The translations under genes were made by a program, and so were the position numbers. Positions 1 through 10,830 of a DNA stretch of 64,000 bases are shown here, piece by piece. The stretch's first letter is position 1. Each line of letters starts with the position of its first letter. Under the pieces are notes generated by a model. The model worked only from the letters and a program-made list of their open reading frames with translations. It did not search any database and had not been told where the DNA came from. The stretch is from Undaria pinnatifida (taxonomy: Eukaryota > Sar > Phaeophyceae > Laminariales > Alariaceae): contig JABAKD010000006.1 of the NCBI GenBank assembly GCA_012845835.1, forward strand, positions 5,386,318 to 5,450,317. Direction: 5' to 3'.

Positions 1-449
1 TGTCCTCATTAAGGATATAGGTCGGCGACCCCCCTTGGAACTACACTGTAGCTTGTACAAGGGTCAACAGGGTGTTATTAGTCAGTCTGTGCGCGGAAAC
101 TATAAAACTCGTTTCTGAGGGGGACAAAATCGGACAGCTGTGGAAGGAAAGACATCAGTTTACCAAGTATATTCTGTAAGTCGTACAACGAACGGGTGAG
201 GGGAGGGCGGAGATTTTTTAAGGCGTGGTGGTCGGGGGCGGGGCAACTTAATCTGTGCAGCACTTGTAAACCCTTGAAGGGGACAAACCTGACGGTTGTG
301 GGAGGAACGCATCCGTTTGTCATGTATATCCTGTAAATCCTACAACCGATGAGGAGAGGGGAGGGAATGTTCGAAAAGGGGGGGGGGCGGGGGGGAGGGG
401 TTAAGGGGATTTTTAACCGCTTTAGATCGCATAAATGTATACTTGGTAG
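1..449 (-). repeat. Family A dispersed repeat, copy cut by window edge
   Basis: This is the reverse orientation of a modular repeat found at least fifteen times in the window. It opens at the conserved block with GTCCTCATTAAGGATATAGG, passes the block with CGGAAACTATAAAACTCG and GAGGGGGACAAAAT, and ends in a G-rich tract. The part carrying the short MSFD-type peptide lies outside the window. At about 450 it abuts a different repeat (family E). Confidence 0.75.
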
Positions 450-830
450 TGTTATAAGGCTTAGTTTGGGTAGGCTACTGGTTAGCCTTTGGCAAGTGGT
501 CAAACGGACTTATACCCCACAAATTCCTTAACAAAATGGCGTCGTCGACAGACCATGTGTTTTTTGGGTCGTGGGTTCGATCCCCACCATCCACAATAAT
601 GAACTTTTCAGATTTTCCCCATGTCGAACTTGAAAAATACTCTCCCTGGTTCCCCAGGGAATGAAACGGCTTGGATAAACGACTGGTCCGCCCGTATATC
701 CGGCCGACCTGCTATCCCGCCGTTTCAGGGGGGGGAAAGTGTTATAAGGCTTAGTTTGGGTAAGCTATTGGTTACCCTTTGGTACGTGGTCAAACGGACT
801 AATACCCCACTAAAACCTTCACAGTAGGAA
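450..830 (+). repeat. Family E repeat, tRNA-like B box, terminal direct repeats
   Basis: The unit starts GTTATAAGGCTTAGTTTGGG and contains a perfect pol III B-box-like GGGTTCGATCCCC near 570-586. The first 85-90 bases recur at about 740-828, so the copy reads as repeat, body, repeat. A second copy at 2577-2930 has the same arrangement. It could be a tandemly dimerised SINE or a miniature element with short terminal direct repeats. I see no coding potential. Confidence 0.6.
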
Positions 831-930
831 CTTACTAAACGCATGGTGCCACGCCTAGGCGATGGTGTGGGTGGTGAGGAAGGGGGCGGCGTTGGGGGGG
901 GGGGGGGGGGTGGAGCTATGTGAATGAACA
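825..930 (-). repeat. Family A internal module fragment
   Basis: The sequence around GCCTAGGCGATGGTGTGGGT followed by a G-rich run matches the internal module of family A seen at 26.8, 27.1, 33.4, 33.9 and 35.1 kb. It ends in an uninterrupted run of about 17 G. Confidence 0.55.
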
Positions 931-966
931 CTATTTAGATGTGTTACAGCAGCAGCACAGCAGCAT

Positions 967-1226
<260 letters not shown>

Positions 1227-1229
1227 GTA

Positions 1230-1787
1230 CCGCGTAAACTCAGCGCTGACTGACACCTACCTGGTGGTATTCATAGCTAAGTAGCTCAGTGCTTATTACG
1301 GTGCATACCTGGAATATGACAAGAAGTCTTACTGTAAAAATCGAAGACATGTTTCTGATATTGGAGTGATGTTCCACTGGTTTTCATGTGGAACGTTAAC
1401 AACGGCAAAACATGTACCAGGCAAAAGACACCATGGTCTACTATTGCCTTCAATTATGTAGATTTGCAAGGCATGTCGAATATTTGTGGGATGACGGTAT
1501 CTAGCCGTATTTTACGGTAAAAGGGGTTATGGGCGGGGGATGGTTGGTACAGCGGGGATCGGGGTGGCGCCGGTTTGGGTCATAGATATGAATGAAGATC
1601 TGAGTTATTTAGACATACAATACTTTAAAATAGTTTCTTGATGACACTCCTTTGGGTTTCTTCGACGGCAAGATGTGGTGAGGGCGAGGGGGCGATTGGC
1701 GACGGGTTTGTTTGGTCATAATATGAATGAAGAGATCTAACCACTTTCAGATATGCTCGTACGTACAGATCTAGGTAGACGCACACG
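1230..1787 (+). repeat. Family J repeat, copy 1
   Basis: The segment beginning with CTCAGCGCTGACTGACA is repeated downstream. Shared landmarks with the copy at 1788-2084 are the CAGCGCTGACTGA start, a CTCAGTGCTTAT block, ACAACGGCAA, a GTACCAGGCA block, and a GGCGCCGG then TTGGGTCATAG ending. Identity is moderate and there are indels. Confidence 0.6.
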
Positions 1788-2084
1788 ATGAAGATCAAGT
1801 CAGCGCTGACTGATAGCTCACTCAGTGCTTATCATGGTGTAGGTTTATTAAGAAGAAATGTTCATGACATTGGGATGTTGCTGTTGTTCAACGTGTTTTC
1901 ATATGGAACGGCAACAACGGCAACGTGTACCAGGCATACAAAATTACATCCATGCATGTTGTGCATTACGCGCCGCAGCATGTAGAATATTTGTGGAATT
2001 ACGTTATATCTAATTAAAATGTGATGTGGGCGCGGGTGGGGTTGACGAGGCGGGGGCGCGAGTGGCGCCGGCTTGGGTCATAGA
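1788..2084 (+). repeat. Family J repeat, copy 2
   Basis: This is the second direct copy of the 1230-1787 repeat. It ends exactly where the SINE at 2085 begins (GGCTTGGGTCATAGA then GCCGGTCGCC), so the SINE appears to have inserted at or next to the end of this unit. Shorter fragments of the family (GTCAGTGCTGATAGCTC) recur at 2935-3060. Confidence 0.55.
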
Positions 2085-2400
2085 GCCGGTCGCCCCGGTG
2101 GCGTATCAGGTCATCCTCGGGCCTGGTATAGGTCAGTTTCGTGAGTTCGAGCCCCGCCGAGTGCATAGTCGTATAAATTCGTCGGGACTTTTTCTTGTGC
2201 ACAATTTGACTTGCGGAAAGCGCGAGAGCGTGAGTGAGTTAGCAACACTCGATGAACAATCGACGAGCGGCGGGATTGCTGAACCCTATGCGCGATAAAA
2301 ATTGAAGGCAAGAACCGGGGGAGAGAAGAGACGACGCCTGTGACCACGGCTTGTCCAGAAGCTGGAAAAAAGTAGAAATGTGCGGAACAGGAACTAAAAT
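2085..2400 (+). mobile_element. SINE-1, tRNA-derived, near full length
   Basis: The head carries an A-box-like TGGCGTATCAGG (about 2101) and a B-box-like GAGTTCGAGCCCC (about 2143), spaced as in a tRNA promoter. The body follows with GCGGAAAGCGCGAGAGCGTG, CACTCGATGAA, GCGATAAAAATTGAAGGCAA and CCACGGCTTGTCCAGAAGC, then an A-rich 3' end. Known tRNA-SINEs are copied by LINE machinery; that this one used such a route is inference. Related copies lie at 13.4, 24.1, 28.5, 36.8/37.8 and 61.4 kb. Confidence 0.8.
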
Positions 2401-2576
2401 AAATGGTATAGGTCGTTTAGACGAAGAGATCAATATACTTTCAACATATTTTAGATATTTCCGCAAGCAAAAAATGCGTTGCGGGCGAGGGGGCGGTTGG
2501 CGTCGGCTTTGGTCACATTATGAATGAAGAGATCCAATAAACGCGTCAAGATGTTTGCGTTAGATGTGTACCAGTT
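2401..2576. other. Spacer with family J debris
   Basis: No gene is visible. Short segments such as GCGGGCGAGGGGGCGGTTGG resemble the tail of family J (1.68 kb). Confidence 0.4.
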
Positions 2577-2930
2577 ACAAGGCTTGATTTGGGTAAGCGA
2601 TTGGTTAACATTTTGAAGGTTGGTCAAACGGACTGATACCCCACTAGTACCTTAACAATGGCGTCGTCGGCAGGACTATGGGTTTTGGGGTCGTGGGCTC
2701 GAATCCAGCATCCACCAAAATCAACGATAAACTTTTACGTATTTACCCATCCATGTCGAACTGGAAAAATATTTTTCCCCCCGGTGAACAGGAAATGAAA
2801 CCGCTTGGATGTTGACACGTCCGCCGTTTCAGCGGGGGAGAGTGTTTATAAGGCTAAACTTGGGTGAGAAATTGGTTAGCCTGTTCAAGTGATCAAACGG
2901 ATTAATGCCCTCTCATTCCTTGACATACAC
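2577..2930 (+). repeat. Family E repeat, copy 2
   Basis: The start GTTACAAGGCTTGATTTGGG recurs in diverged form at about 2843, again giving a repeat-body-repeat layout. The B-box region is diverged (GTGGGCTCGAATCC near 2692). The shared architecture with 450-830 argues that the terminal direct repeats are part of the element. Confidence 0.6.
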
Positions 2931-3235
2931 ACCATAAAGTCAGTGCTGATAGCTCAATGCTTATTATGGTGCATATGTTTAAAAATAGTTACTTGTAGAT
3001 AAGATATATATTTATGTCGACGGCAGATGTACACCATAAAGTCGACACTGACTGAGGGAGAGCTCAGTAGCATCTAACAAGATATATTTTAGATATTTTT
3101 ATAGTAAAATGTGTTGTGGGCCGTGTGGGCGGTTGTCGTCGTGGATGTGGTTGTATTATGAACTGATAAGAAACCGACGGCGGCATTCAGCAGCATCAGC
3201 AGCTAACTGCTATTATATATTACGGACTAACGAGG
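2931..3235. other. Family J fragments and single-copy spacer
   Basis: Two short copies of the GTCAGTGCTGATAGCTC-type motif occur (about 2938 and 3040). I see no coding signal. Confidence 0.4.
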
Positions 3236-3239
3236 CCCA

Positions 3240-3590
3240 CGATGTAATGGAGTGCTCTCCGTGGAATGGGTAGTGTAAAGATTCGACGTGAAACCATCTC
3301 ATGGTTGGGGTGAAACCAGGTGAGACTAGATGTCACGCTCACGTCAAGGCCACAAGATATGGGGTTTAGTGTAGGCGACGGAGTGGTCCATCAAGACTCC
3401 CCCTGTCGTGCACTGCTTCTGCTGCTGCCCACAGCTCTGCTCTGTTTGTCTTTGAGTGTCCTTTTATTGCGAATACTGTCGGCTTTGCGCCTAGACAGCA
3501 AGCCATGAAGAGAAACGAACACAGACCCGCCGGAACCATAAGGAGAGCGCTTCCCAACACTGACCAGACTCCGTTCACCCTCGGAGCACC
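3240..3590 (+). repeat. Family K repeat, copy 1
   Basis: It begins ATGTAATGGAGTGCTCTCCG and contains ATTCGACGTGAAACC, TGGTTGGGGTGAAACCA and CACGTCAAGGCCA. It ends near GCTTCCCAACACTGACCA. Two other copies occur at 39690-40060 and 40816-41165. This copy is the most diverged. No target duplication was identified. Confidence 0.65.
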
Positions 3591-3884
3591 CCTTAACAAT
3601 GATAAACATTCCCACATCATAATTTACCAAGTCGCGTTCATACACACTGTACAACAACCACATCAAGTATGACGCAACAACACCAACACCGTCATCATTC
3701 CGTTTAGAGATACAGTTGCAGGAAATCACCTACAGGTACAGTATATTGCCCGTGGTATATAATATCACCGGAGTTTTTGAAACTCGTGTTTGAGTCTAGC
3801 CTCACCGCGATGGGGAAAAAATGCCGACCGGTCCGCATCGTCATGATGTGGCGAGGACGCGGCTCGTTACCCCCCGGGGTGTTA
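3591..3884. other. No feature seen
   Basis: Single-copy sequence with only short overlapping frames on both strands; none has recognisable composition. Confidence 0.3.
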
Positions 3885-4065
3885 GAGTATCCCCTCTCCC
3901 CAGATTCGGCGTTATGCTTTGTATGGAGTGTCTCCTCCTCATAATACATGCTTTGTGGCATCCCCCCCTCCCCCGTTGAGGCGCTATGATTTGTATCGAG
4001 TGTCCTCTCATCATACCAGTGTTATGGCGTCCCCTCTCCCCCGCTGCGGCGTTACGATTCGCAGC
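3885..4065 (+). repeat. Tandem repeat, about 70-base unit
   Basis: GGCGTTATG, GGCGCTATG and GGCGTTACG recur at about 3909, 3980 and 4048, each followed by ATTTGTAT- and GTGTCCTC-like blocks and a C-rich run. The short frames here are repeat translations. Confidence 0.6.
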
Positions 4066-4417
4066 AACCCTCACCATATCGTACCTGGCAGGCGTTCCGC
4101 CTTATGCCTTTACCAGGGGCACAATACGACAGCGGTGACCGCTGTTGATGGAGGCCAATGTCGAGGTAGGGCACAGTTTTGGGAGCGCTGCGCCCAGAAG
4201 GAGACCGTATCGTTTAATCGAGAAACCCGTTCATTGGTCAACTACTGGTTTTTCGAAACGTTTCATTGGTCAACACACGCACAAACTAACTTCCGCTTGC
4301 ACCCTGATCGAAGCCAGGCCTGATCCCACCAGCGACTGAGCCCTCCCAGCTGACCCCGGGTATATTATATTTTAATTTGATTTCAAATTGGTTTTTCGAG
4401 TCTTCCTAGGGCTCCAG
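4066..4417. other. No feature seen
   Basis: Single-copy sequence. A small internal direct repeat (TTCATTGGTCAAC, at 4230 and 4262) is the only structure noted. Confidence 0.3.
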
Positions 4418-4500
4418 CACCTTTGTGTGACCACGGACTCTAGATTTTGTACAAGAGTTAAATGTGAGACAACAACAATATTAATAGCCGCCGCCAGGGT
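4418..4500 (+). repeat. Family I fragment with (ACA)n tail
   Basis: The block GTGTGACCACGGACTC, then GTTAAATGTGAGACAACAAC, matches three better copies at 48.2, 51.0 and 55.0 kb. The ACA-rich tail after GTGAGA is typical of a LINE or SINE 3' end that finishes in a simple repeat. Confidence 0.5.
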
Positions 4501-5363
4501 CCGCCAAGAACCATGGTCCCAAGCCAACCAAAGCCGGAGGTCGCCAGCGCCAAAATCGAGGGTCGGCCATTGCAACCAGCAAACCATTTCTCGAGTAAGG
4601 GGTAAGGCACCCTCGTGCCCGAGGGAATCAATCACCATTTAGGCCCTAACTACAGCTACTGCTGTTAAAGTTTCAGAGGGTGTGAGTCCGAATATTTTCC
4701 CGCGATTTCACGCGCAGGTTCGAGTCCGGCCACCGACGCCAAATGTTAAGATATTACGTAAGGGGCGTTTGCTAGTTTGGCTACTGGTAAAAAACGTTAG
4801 CGCGTTACCTCCCCGAACTACATCGAGCCTTGTAACCACCACCTCGAAAACCAGACGTGAGGTGTTGTCTCGTCTTGTTGTACGAAGAGCGTGTGACAAC
4901 GCTACAAGCGGCCTCGTGCTCCGCGCGTGCCGTGCATGTTTCTGCGTGACCCGCGCTACATACGGTAGAGGCGCACCCGATTTTTTCCGGTCTCTTTCAC
5001 CCCTGAGGAGCCCATATACCTCATCCTGTAGTCGGCTTGGAGACGAATTTAATGTATAATCCAATTAACAACACCATGGCCGAGGTACATAACGAATACT
5101 ACCGAAAAACAAGAAATCGCACTCCGATGATAGTGGGTTAACGCCTTTACCACTGGAAAACCTTTCCTTTTTTACAACTGTACTTGAAATTAGTACAGAG
5201 GGCATTTTGGGATCTAAAGAGGTGAGGCAAAAGAGCACACTTAAAGGAGAGAACGGAGCATAAATCCTAGACAGGCCAAAACGAACAGAAATCGGAGCAG
5301 CGTTGGGATGGATTTCTGTACGAATCGAGAAAAATATTATGTTTCTTTTTCATCTTGGTTTAA
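4501..5363. other. Single-copy stretch, no supported gene
   Basis: Open frames of 118-125 codons overlap on opposite strands (4682-5059 and 4708-5064). Neither has a recognisable domain, and mutual overlap argues against both being real. GAATTTAATGTATAATCC at about 5045 faintly resembles GAGTTTAATGTACAATTT at about 9484. Confidence 0.3.
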
Positions 5364-5575
5364 GTAACCCCCCCTGTCTGGCTCCTTGAAAAAAAATGTG
5401 GCTAAGTTTATGTTTTTTGTGCCCCCCTGTTTAGTAACCCCCCCCCCCTGTCTGGCTCCTATAAAAAAATGTGGGAAAGTTTGCGTTTTTTGGTACTCCC
5501 GCGTTTAGTGCCACCCCCCCTTCTATAATACAATTGTGGGAATTTTTGTGTGTGTTTTTTGTACTCCACTGGGTT
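5364..5575 (+). repeat. Tandem repeat, 70-77-base unit, three copies
   Basis: Units start AGTAACCCCCC or AGTGCCACCCC (about 5364, 5433 and 5509) and continue through CTGTCTGGCTCCT, AAAAAATGTGG, and GTTTTTTG plus a C run. The third copy is diverged. Confidence 0.65.
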
Positions 5576-5719
5576 TGAAAGGGCCTTGGCATCCAGAAAT
5601 ATATTTGCAAAAACTGCTCCCCTTATCTATCGTAGCATGCGTCACGTTGCACGTCGGATACCCCTGCTACCCGGGCAGCCCCGACTGCTTCTTGTCGCCG
5701 ATGCCGCACTCGTCACATG

Positions 5720-5805
5720 AATCATCCGGGGGGGGTGGGAGGCGTACTCATTTGTTGCTGGCCTTAGTCATTTGACCAAGCATTCTTTCGAGACGGAGCA
5801 CCGTT
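5720..5805 (+). repeat. Family M short repeat, copy 1
   Basis: A G-run, GTACTCATTTGTTGC, TTTGACCA and TTCGAGACGGAGC recur at 8450-8530 and, inverted, at 52380-52480. The frame through it shows nothing recognisable. Confidence 0.5.
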
Positions 5806-5947
5806 TCTGCTGCTAATGGAGACACCTCCAACGTTTGGGAGGTCATTACGCTTTTCCCATGTATTGCATAGAAAGTGTTTGATCTTATCCTATCCGCTTC
5901 CTGTTTCTCCTAGGGGTTGTACTTTTTGGGGCCAATCATGTCCTGGT

Positions 5948-6215
5948 AATGTTAATGTGAATGTGAATGTGAATGTGAATGTTAATGTTAATGTTGATGT
6001 TGATGTTAATGTTGATGTTAATGTTAATGTTAAAGTTAATGTTAATGTTAATGTTAATGTTAATGTTGATGTTATTTTTAATGTTAATGTTAATGTTGGT
6101 GTTAATGTTAATGTTAATGTTAATGTTAATGTTAATGTTGATGTTGATGTTGATGTTATAATCTTAATGTTATGATCTTAGTGTTATAATGTTAATGGTA
6201 TAATGTTAATGTTGA
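5948..6215 (+). repeat. GTTAAT/GTTGAT hexamer minisatellite
   Basis: About 265 bases of hexamers of the form GTTAAT, GTGAAT and GTTGAT. They stay in register, so one frame reads (Asn-Val)n with Asp replacements. This is expected from the repeat and is not evidence of a gene. Confidence 0.95.
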
Positions 6216-7554
6216 CCTCCTCAAATGAAGAACTGCCGGTTAGCCTGATAAGTTCACGAGAATAGCTTGTCCCAGGACTACCAGTGTTGGTCGGGGTTGC
6301 GCGAGCAAACGCCTTCTAAGTCATATTTCGGGTGAGATGTTGAGCTAGCTCCTCATCGTGTTAGGAGCGCCCAGGAACTTCTTAGCATCTGCTGCACCCA
6401 TCCCGTGGGATGACTCGCGTCTTCCCTCTGAAGCCTTAACGAGATGAAGGGCATGCGCGCCATTTATGTCACACGCAGTTGATGTATTCCACACGTCGGA
6501 CAGGTCACATCCCATCGCATGATCTATGTGATCTGTGTCTTTCGGGGCAGACAGACCCCTAGCCCGAACGTGATCTGCTTGATCGAGGTAATGTTGTCGG
6601 ATGGGAGCCGTATGATCTGCGTGGCCTCGCACTTGTTTCGTGCCTTGGATCTGTTCTGCACGGATCCCGCGCACTATATGATAGTGACAGATACTTGGTA
6701 TAGGATCTAGACTATCTAGGTCGCGATCTGTCCGGTTTGTGACTGAATCTCATGGAGCAGTCCGCCCTCAACACGGCCAACGGTACGTATGTGGTCTTGC
6801 GGAGGTGTGCGTTTTTGCGTGCCCGCGCTATAACGCTGATTGTGGCCAATTGGCACCACGAGAGGCCCGCTGGTGTATTATTTCGGGCGCACCTTAGGGT
6901 AGTACCGGAAAATGTCGTGTGTGGCCTAGCCGTACTACAAGAGACTTGCTTGCCCCAGAAGGGTGCAGCAAGGGGAGCCCGCCCATCTATGGGACTGGCC
7001 ATCGACGTGCTGCTTGTCGTAGTGCTCGGGGCTGCCGGATTTCCGAGCGGGTTGTGAGATGAGGTGAGTTACAGCCTTTACGGGGGCCACGGCAAGCACG
7101 TCTTTCGTGGGGATCACGGCAAGCACTGTCAGCGCCATTCCCTTCTTCCGGTGCGATTTAAGCGAAATCGGAATCAAACATCTCGTTGCTTATACTTGGA
7201 GAATTATCCCGCTCAACAGTTCCAAGCAGTGTGTCCTTTAGAAACGTGGGTGCAGTTCTAAAAGGTTGTCACCCTGCTAAGGCGCTACCCCCGAATGGAC
7301 ACCTTCCGATAGCGGAAAACAGATATCGTCGACGCCAAAAGTACCGACTTCCGAATCGCGGAGGGGCGCGGAGGGGTGTAGCGTTGATGACTGTCCCAAC
7401 CGGTACCAATAAGCACGTGTGGTAGAACGCGCAATGAGAGCAGTGATGGTGATGATGATGCCAATCACAGGTAGCTCATTTTCTTGAAGTTTCTCAGCCC
7501 GTCGTCACAAAAAGGGGGCAGTAGAGGACGAAGGCGCGGATTGCTTTGCGCGCT
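6216..7554. other. Single-copy region, no supported gene
   Basis: Overlapping frames of 60-109 codons occur on both strands without recognisable domains. From 6500 to 6740 the sequence is rich in GATCTG/GATCTA words (for example GTGATCTGTG and GTATGATCTGCG), like the degenerate GATCT-rich region at 62.7-63.2 kb. Confidence 0.35.
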
Positions 7555-8110
7555 GCCTGGCAGCTGGCATGCCAGACGACAAGCAACGGGCCAACTTTAT
7601 AATCAATTGCCACTGAGCCTCTCGGACGAAGAACCACACGCCGGGCATGGTATGGACACAGATACCGCCTTTGAAGCATGCCGAAGAGCCAATAGCGGGC
7701 TGCGGTGAGCTTATGAGAACGTTCTCGAGCTAGGTTTCCAGGCAGGAGGCATGCCGGACAAGTTATCGGTCGTGGCCATTACTACCGAATCCTTCGGACA
7801 GATACCCAGTTACACTTCGGACGCGTCATGGTCACCGGAGTGTCTCTCGAAGCATGCCGAGGGGCCGACAACGGGGCGTGGTGAGCTTTACGAGCACGCC
7901 CTCGAGCTACGCTGCCTGGAAGTAGGCATGCCAGACAGGGCCATCAGTCGCCGTCACCACCCCTGAACCCTTTGAACAGAAAACCAGCGACACCGCGGAC
8001 GCGTCATGGACATTGCTAGATTCCTCAAAGCATACCGGAGGGCTGACGACAAGGTGCAGTGAGCCTAAGAGAACAACACATGGCGGAGCGCCTACAGTAG
8101 GCGCCGTGAG
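7555..8110 (+). repeat. Degenerate tandem repeat, 177-base unit, about three copies
   Basis: GGCATGCC(A/G)GAC recurs at 7566, 7748 and 7925, and AAGCATGCCGA(A/G)-type blocks at 7674, 7850 and 8028. The spacings are therefore 176-182 bases. Each unit also shares GTGAGCTT and, in copies two and three, GGACGCGTCATGG. A unit near 177 bases is satellite-like, but the array is short and old. Confidence 0.75.
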
Positions 8111-8449
8111 CATATTGGCACTTCCAGGTTTACCAGGACCTGCGGAGGCACAGCAATCATTCCTCAGGGAGGGGTGCCCAAGCGATCGACTGACGCTGAA
8201 GTCTCACTAGCAGGCACCAACGTGTCCGGCGATAATCAATACGCCAGGAGGCGGCCATTTAGGCCTGTAATGGACAGCCGTTTAGACGTAACCAACTATG
8301 TGACTATTTAGACGTAAGTCACAGCATTAGTGTTTGTAGCATCACTGACGGCGCCCAAGACGGCCAATTCTGATGTTTGTGGTCAACAAGGGCGGGATGG
8401 CTGCGGTCGTCGTCGACCAAAGCAAGAAGGCGGGAAGGGGGGGGAGGGG
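8111..8449. other. No feature seen
   Basis: Single-copy sequence ending in a G-rich run that leads into the next repeat fragment. TTTAGACGTAA occurs twice near 8282-8314. Confidence 0.3.
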
Positions 8450-8530
8450 GGGGGGGGGTACTCATGTTTAGCTTGCCTTATTCGTTTGACCATTGACCAC
8501 GCATCCCGTTCGAGACGGAGCGCCGTATGG
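8450..8530 (+). repeat. Family M short repeat, copy 2
   Basis: G-run, GTACTCATGTTTAGC, TTTGACCATTGACCACGCAT and TTCGAGACGGAGCGCCGTA. The inverted copy near 52.4 kb is close in sequence. Confidence 0.55.
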
Positions 8531-9094
8531 GAGGGGGGGGTAACAGACCCACACCCTTGGCGTGGGGATGGCGCCAGGACGTGGCTTAGGGGTAAAGGGC
8601 AGAATCACGTAAGGAAAGGTAAGGATGGAGTAAGAGTAGCAGGTAGATTAGATCGATGCTAGGCCCGAAGTAGGTACAGAAAGAATACATACTCCGTGTG
8701 TAGGTTTCCTACTTTGTTTTCTCCCTTGATTTCCTTGTTTTTGTTATAGATTTTTGTGCGTTCTCGCCGTTGAAGCTCATACAGCATATTATCGGATGAC
8801 AGCTATTAATATTACTAACATCAGTGTTCGCTTCCATTGGATAGCAGGTTTCGGATCTTGCCGGCGATTCGGGTGGATATCAGTGGCCCTGCGGGAGAAT
8901 AAGGGAAGACTAGGCTACCTGAATCGAGGATCGCTAGTCGGCTCGGAAGGAGCTTGTACCATGACGGTGTGGCGTGGTCAGACTCAAGATAATACAATTA
9001 ATGGTACGGTGTAGTGGGTATTTAATCCTCCCTAGTCGAGCCGAAGTAAGCGTACCAAAGCAAAAGCGAGCAGAATAGGGTTTCAGTCGCAATA
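8531..9094. other. No feature seen
   Basis: Single-copy sequence; an 86-codon frame at 8754-9014 has no recognisable features. Confidence 0.3.
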
Positions 9095-9481
9095 ATGTCG
9101 CCACAAGATCGTGGTGACAAGATGGCGAGCATACGAGACTGTCACCATAAAGGAGTTGTGTGTAAAGCCTCTAGTCTACCCCAACCCCGAGGGGGCGATG
9201 ACGAGGCAGGCCTTGAGGATAGAGGCCTCTTTGCTTACGTGAGGAAGAGGAGAGCCGGGCACAATTATACAACAGTTCCATCTAGGCTATTTCCCGATAT
9301 GATACATAACCAATTAGCGCGCGCGGCGCGACCCAATCGACGACTAACAACAGCGCCGAGAATAAGCACGGGTACAAAGTTAACGGAGCTGAAGCCATCC
9401 ATGCAAACAACCCGTGAACAGACTATGTTGGTTATCAGTTACTTACTTCCTCGTTTTCAACCTACGGGTGGGCCTGTGTGA
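9095..9481 (+). CDS. Hypothetical ORF, 128 codons, doubtful
   Basis: The frame starts MSPQDRGDKMASIRDC and is basic and polar, with no membrane segment and no motif I recognise. It lies in single-copy DNA, unlike most frames here, and is not built from a simple repeat; those are the only points in its favour. No splice sites, promoter or second exon could be assigned. It could easily be a chance frame. Confidence 0.15.
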   Translation: MSPQDRGDKMASIRDCHHKGVVCKASSLPQPRGGDDEAGLEDRGLFAYVRKRRAGHNYTTVPSRLFPDMIHNQLARAARPNRRLTTAPRISTGTKLTELKPSMQTTREQTMLVISYLLPRFQPTGGPV

Positions 9482-10083
9482 TGAGTTTAATGTACAATTT
9501 TCCTAGCCACTTTCCTTAACAACAGGCAACCCAATCTCATCGTCCAACCAAAGTCACCACCACCACCTATAACGTGAGTCAGCATACCTGGGCAAGAAAA
9601 GGAGACACCGCAGCGAGTGCATCACTCCTGATACTGGTGAACAGCGGGTATACAGGCGTCCCGAAGTCTTTGTTCGAAGTCGGCGAGCATTTTATCCCAC
9701 CGCAGTAAACGCTGGAGGATAGTGCGTGGGGTGAACTTGCGAGTGCGACTGGGACCCGTGGACCATAAACATCTGTCTTCTACCTACCCTGGTAACGAAC
9801 AGAGGTTACAATGTGATGTTCCACCCGAGAATCGCATACCATCTGGGTGCGGTTGGAATCTGTAGACTGTAGAATGATAAATGCGGTACTTCCATATGGA
9901 CACCCACGAGGGACATTGCCAGATGACAAAATTGAAGAATAATATACCAGATATGCATTTTTTATTGCTTATTTCGTGTAGAAATACCTAAGACTGTCGA
10001 GCGAAAATAAATAAATACTGTATGCAGCATGCAGAGCGCGCTTGTGGGGTGAGAATAACCAGTATCCTGTGCCTGGACTGGCG
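9482..10083. other. Spacer with a diverged relative of the 280-base unit
   Basis: Around 9830-9900, CCGAGAATCGCATACC and GTGCGGTTGGAATCTGTAG resemble blocks inside and next to the downstream 280-base duplication. This suggests an older, decayed copy of the same sequence. Confidence 0.4.
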
Positions 10084-10643
10084 GCGAGTAACGCTTGCAA
10101 TATGACGCGTGTTCTGAGAATCAAAGGCCCTGTGAGTGCGGTTGGATTCTGTAGACGCATACGTGCGGGATGTAGGGCGAGGTTTTTTAGATGTTTCATG
10201 TCAGGGAACATCCTAATTTCATCCCCAGGTTGCCATCCCTCCTTTAGACCATGGGCGAGAAGCACCACTGTCCACAATAGAGCTTGTAACATGGTTTTCA
10301 GAGCAGAGCTTGTAACATGGTGTCCATAGACGATAATTTGACGTGGTGTCCAGAATATAGCTTGCGAGTAACGCTTGCAATATGACGCGTGTTCTGAGAA
10401 TCAAAGGCCCTGTGAGTGCGGTTGGATTCTGTAGACGCATACGTGCGGGATGTAGGGCGAGGTTTTTTAGATGTTTCATGTCAGGGAACATCCTAATTTC
10501 ATCCCCAGGTTGCCATCCCTCCTTTAGACCATGGGCGAGAAGCACCACTGTCCACAATAGAGCTTGTAACATGGTTTTCAGAGCAGAGCTTGTAACATGG
10601 TGTCCATAGACGATAATTTGACGTGGTGTCCAGAATATAGCTT
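10084..10643 (+). repeat. Perfect 280-base tandem duplication
   Basis: Copy 1 is 10084-10363 and copy 2 is 10364-10643. I found no difference between them in the lines compared. The junction reads AATATAGCTT then GCGAGTAACG, and copy 2 leads into GTAACATGG. A smaller motif, AGAGCTTGTAACATGG, occurs twice inside each unit. Such identity implies either a very recent duplication or an assembly artefact. Long frames across it on both strands are duplicated shadows. Confidence 0.95.
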
Positions 10644-10734
10644 GTAACATGGTGCCCAATCCGAGAATCGAGCAAGGGTTTCCATTCGGGACACATAGGG
10701 GGTCCTCAGAGGATGAATATTCCGACAACACCCT

Positions 10735-10830
10735 CAATGAATCTTGGCCGGAGTTATATTGTTGAACATTGGCCGGGGTGGTATCGCTTAATCTTGACCG
10801 GAGTGGTATCCCTGAATCTTGGCCGTAGCG
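10735..10830 (+). repeat. Short tandem repeat, about 30-base unit
   Basis: Variants of AATCTTGGCCGGAG(T)GGTAT occur three to four times (near 10740, 10765, 10787 and 10814). Confidence 0.6.

Noticed and set aside
5816..6175. (Asn-Val)n frame
   Set aside because: It is an in-register translation of the GTTAAT hexamer array.
10219..10737. 172-codon minus-strand frame
   Set aside because: It spans the 280-base duplication and merely repeats the same residues.
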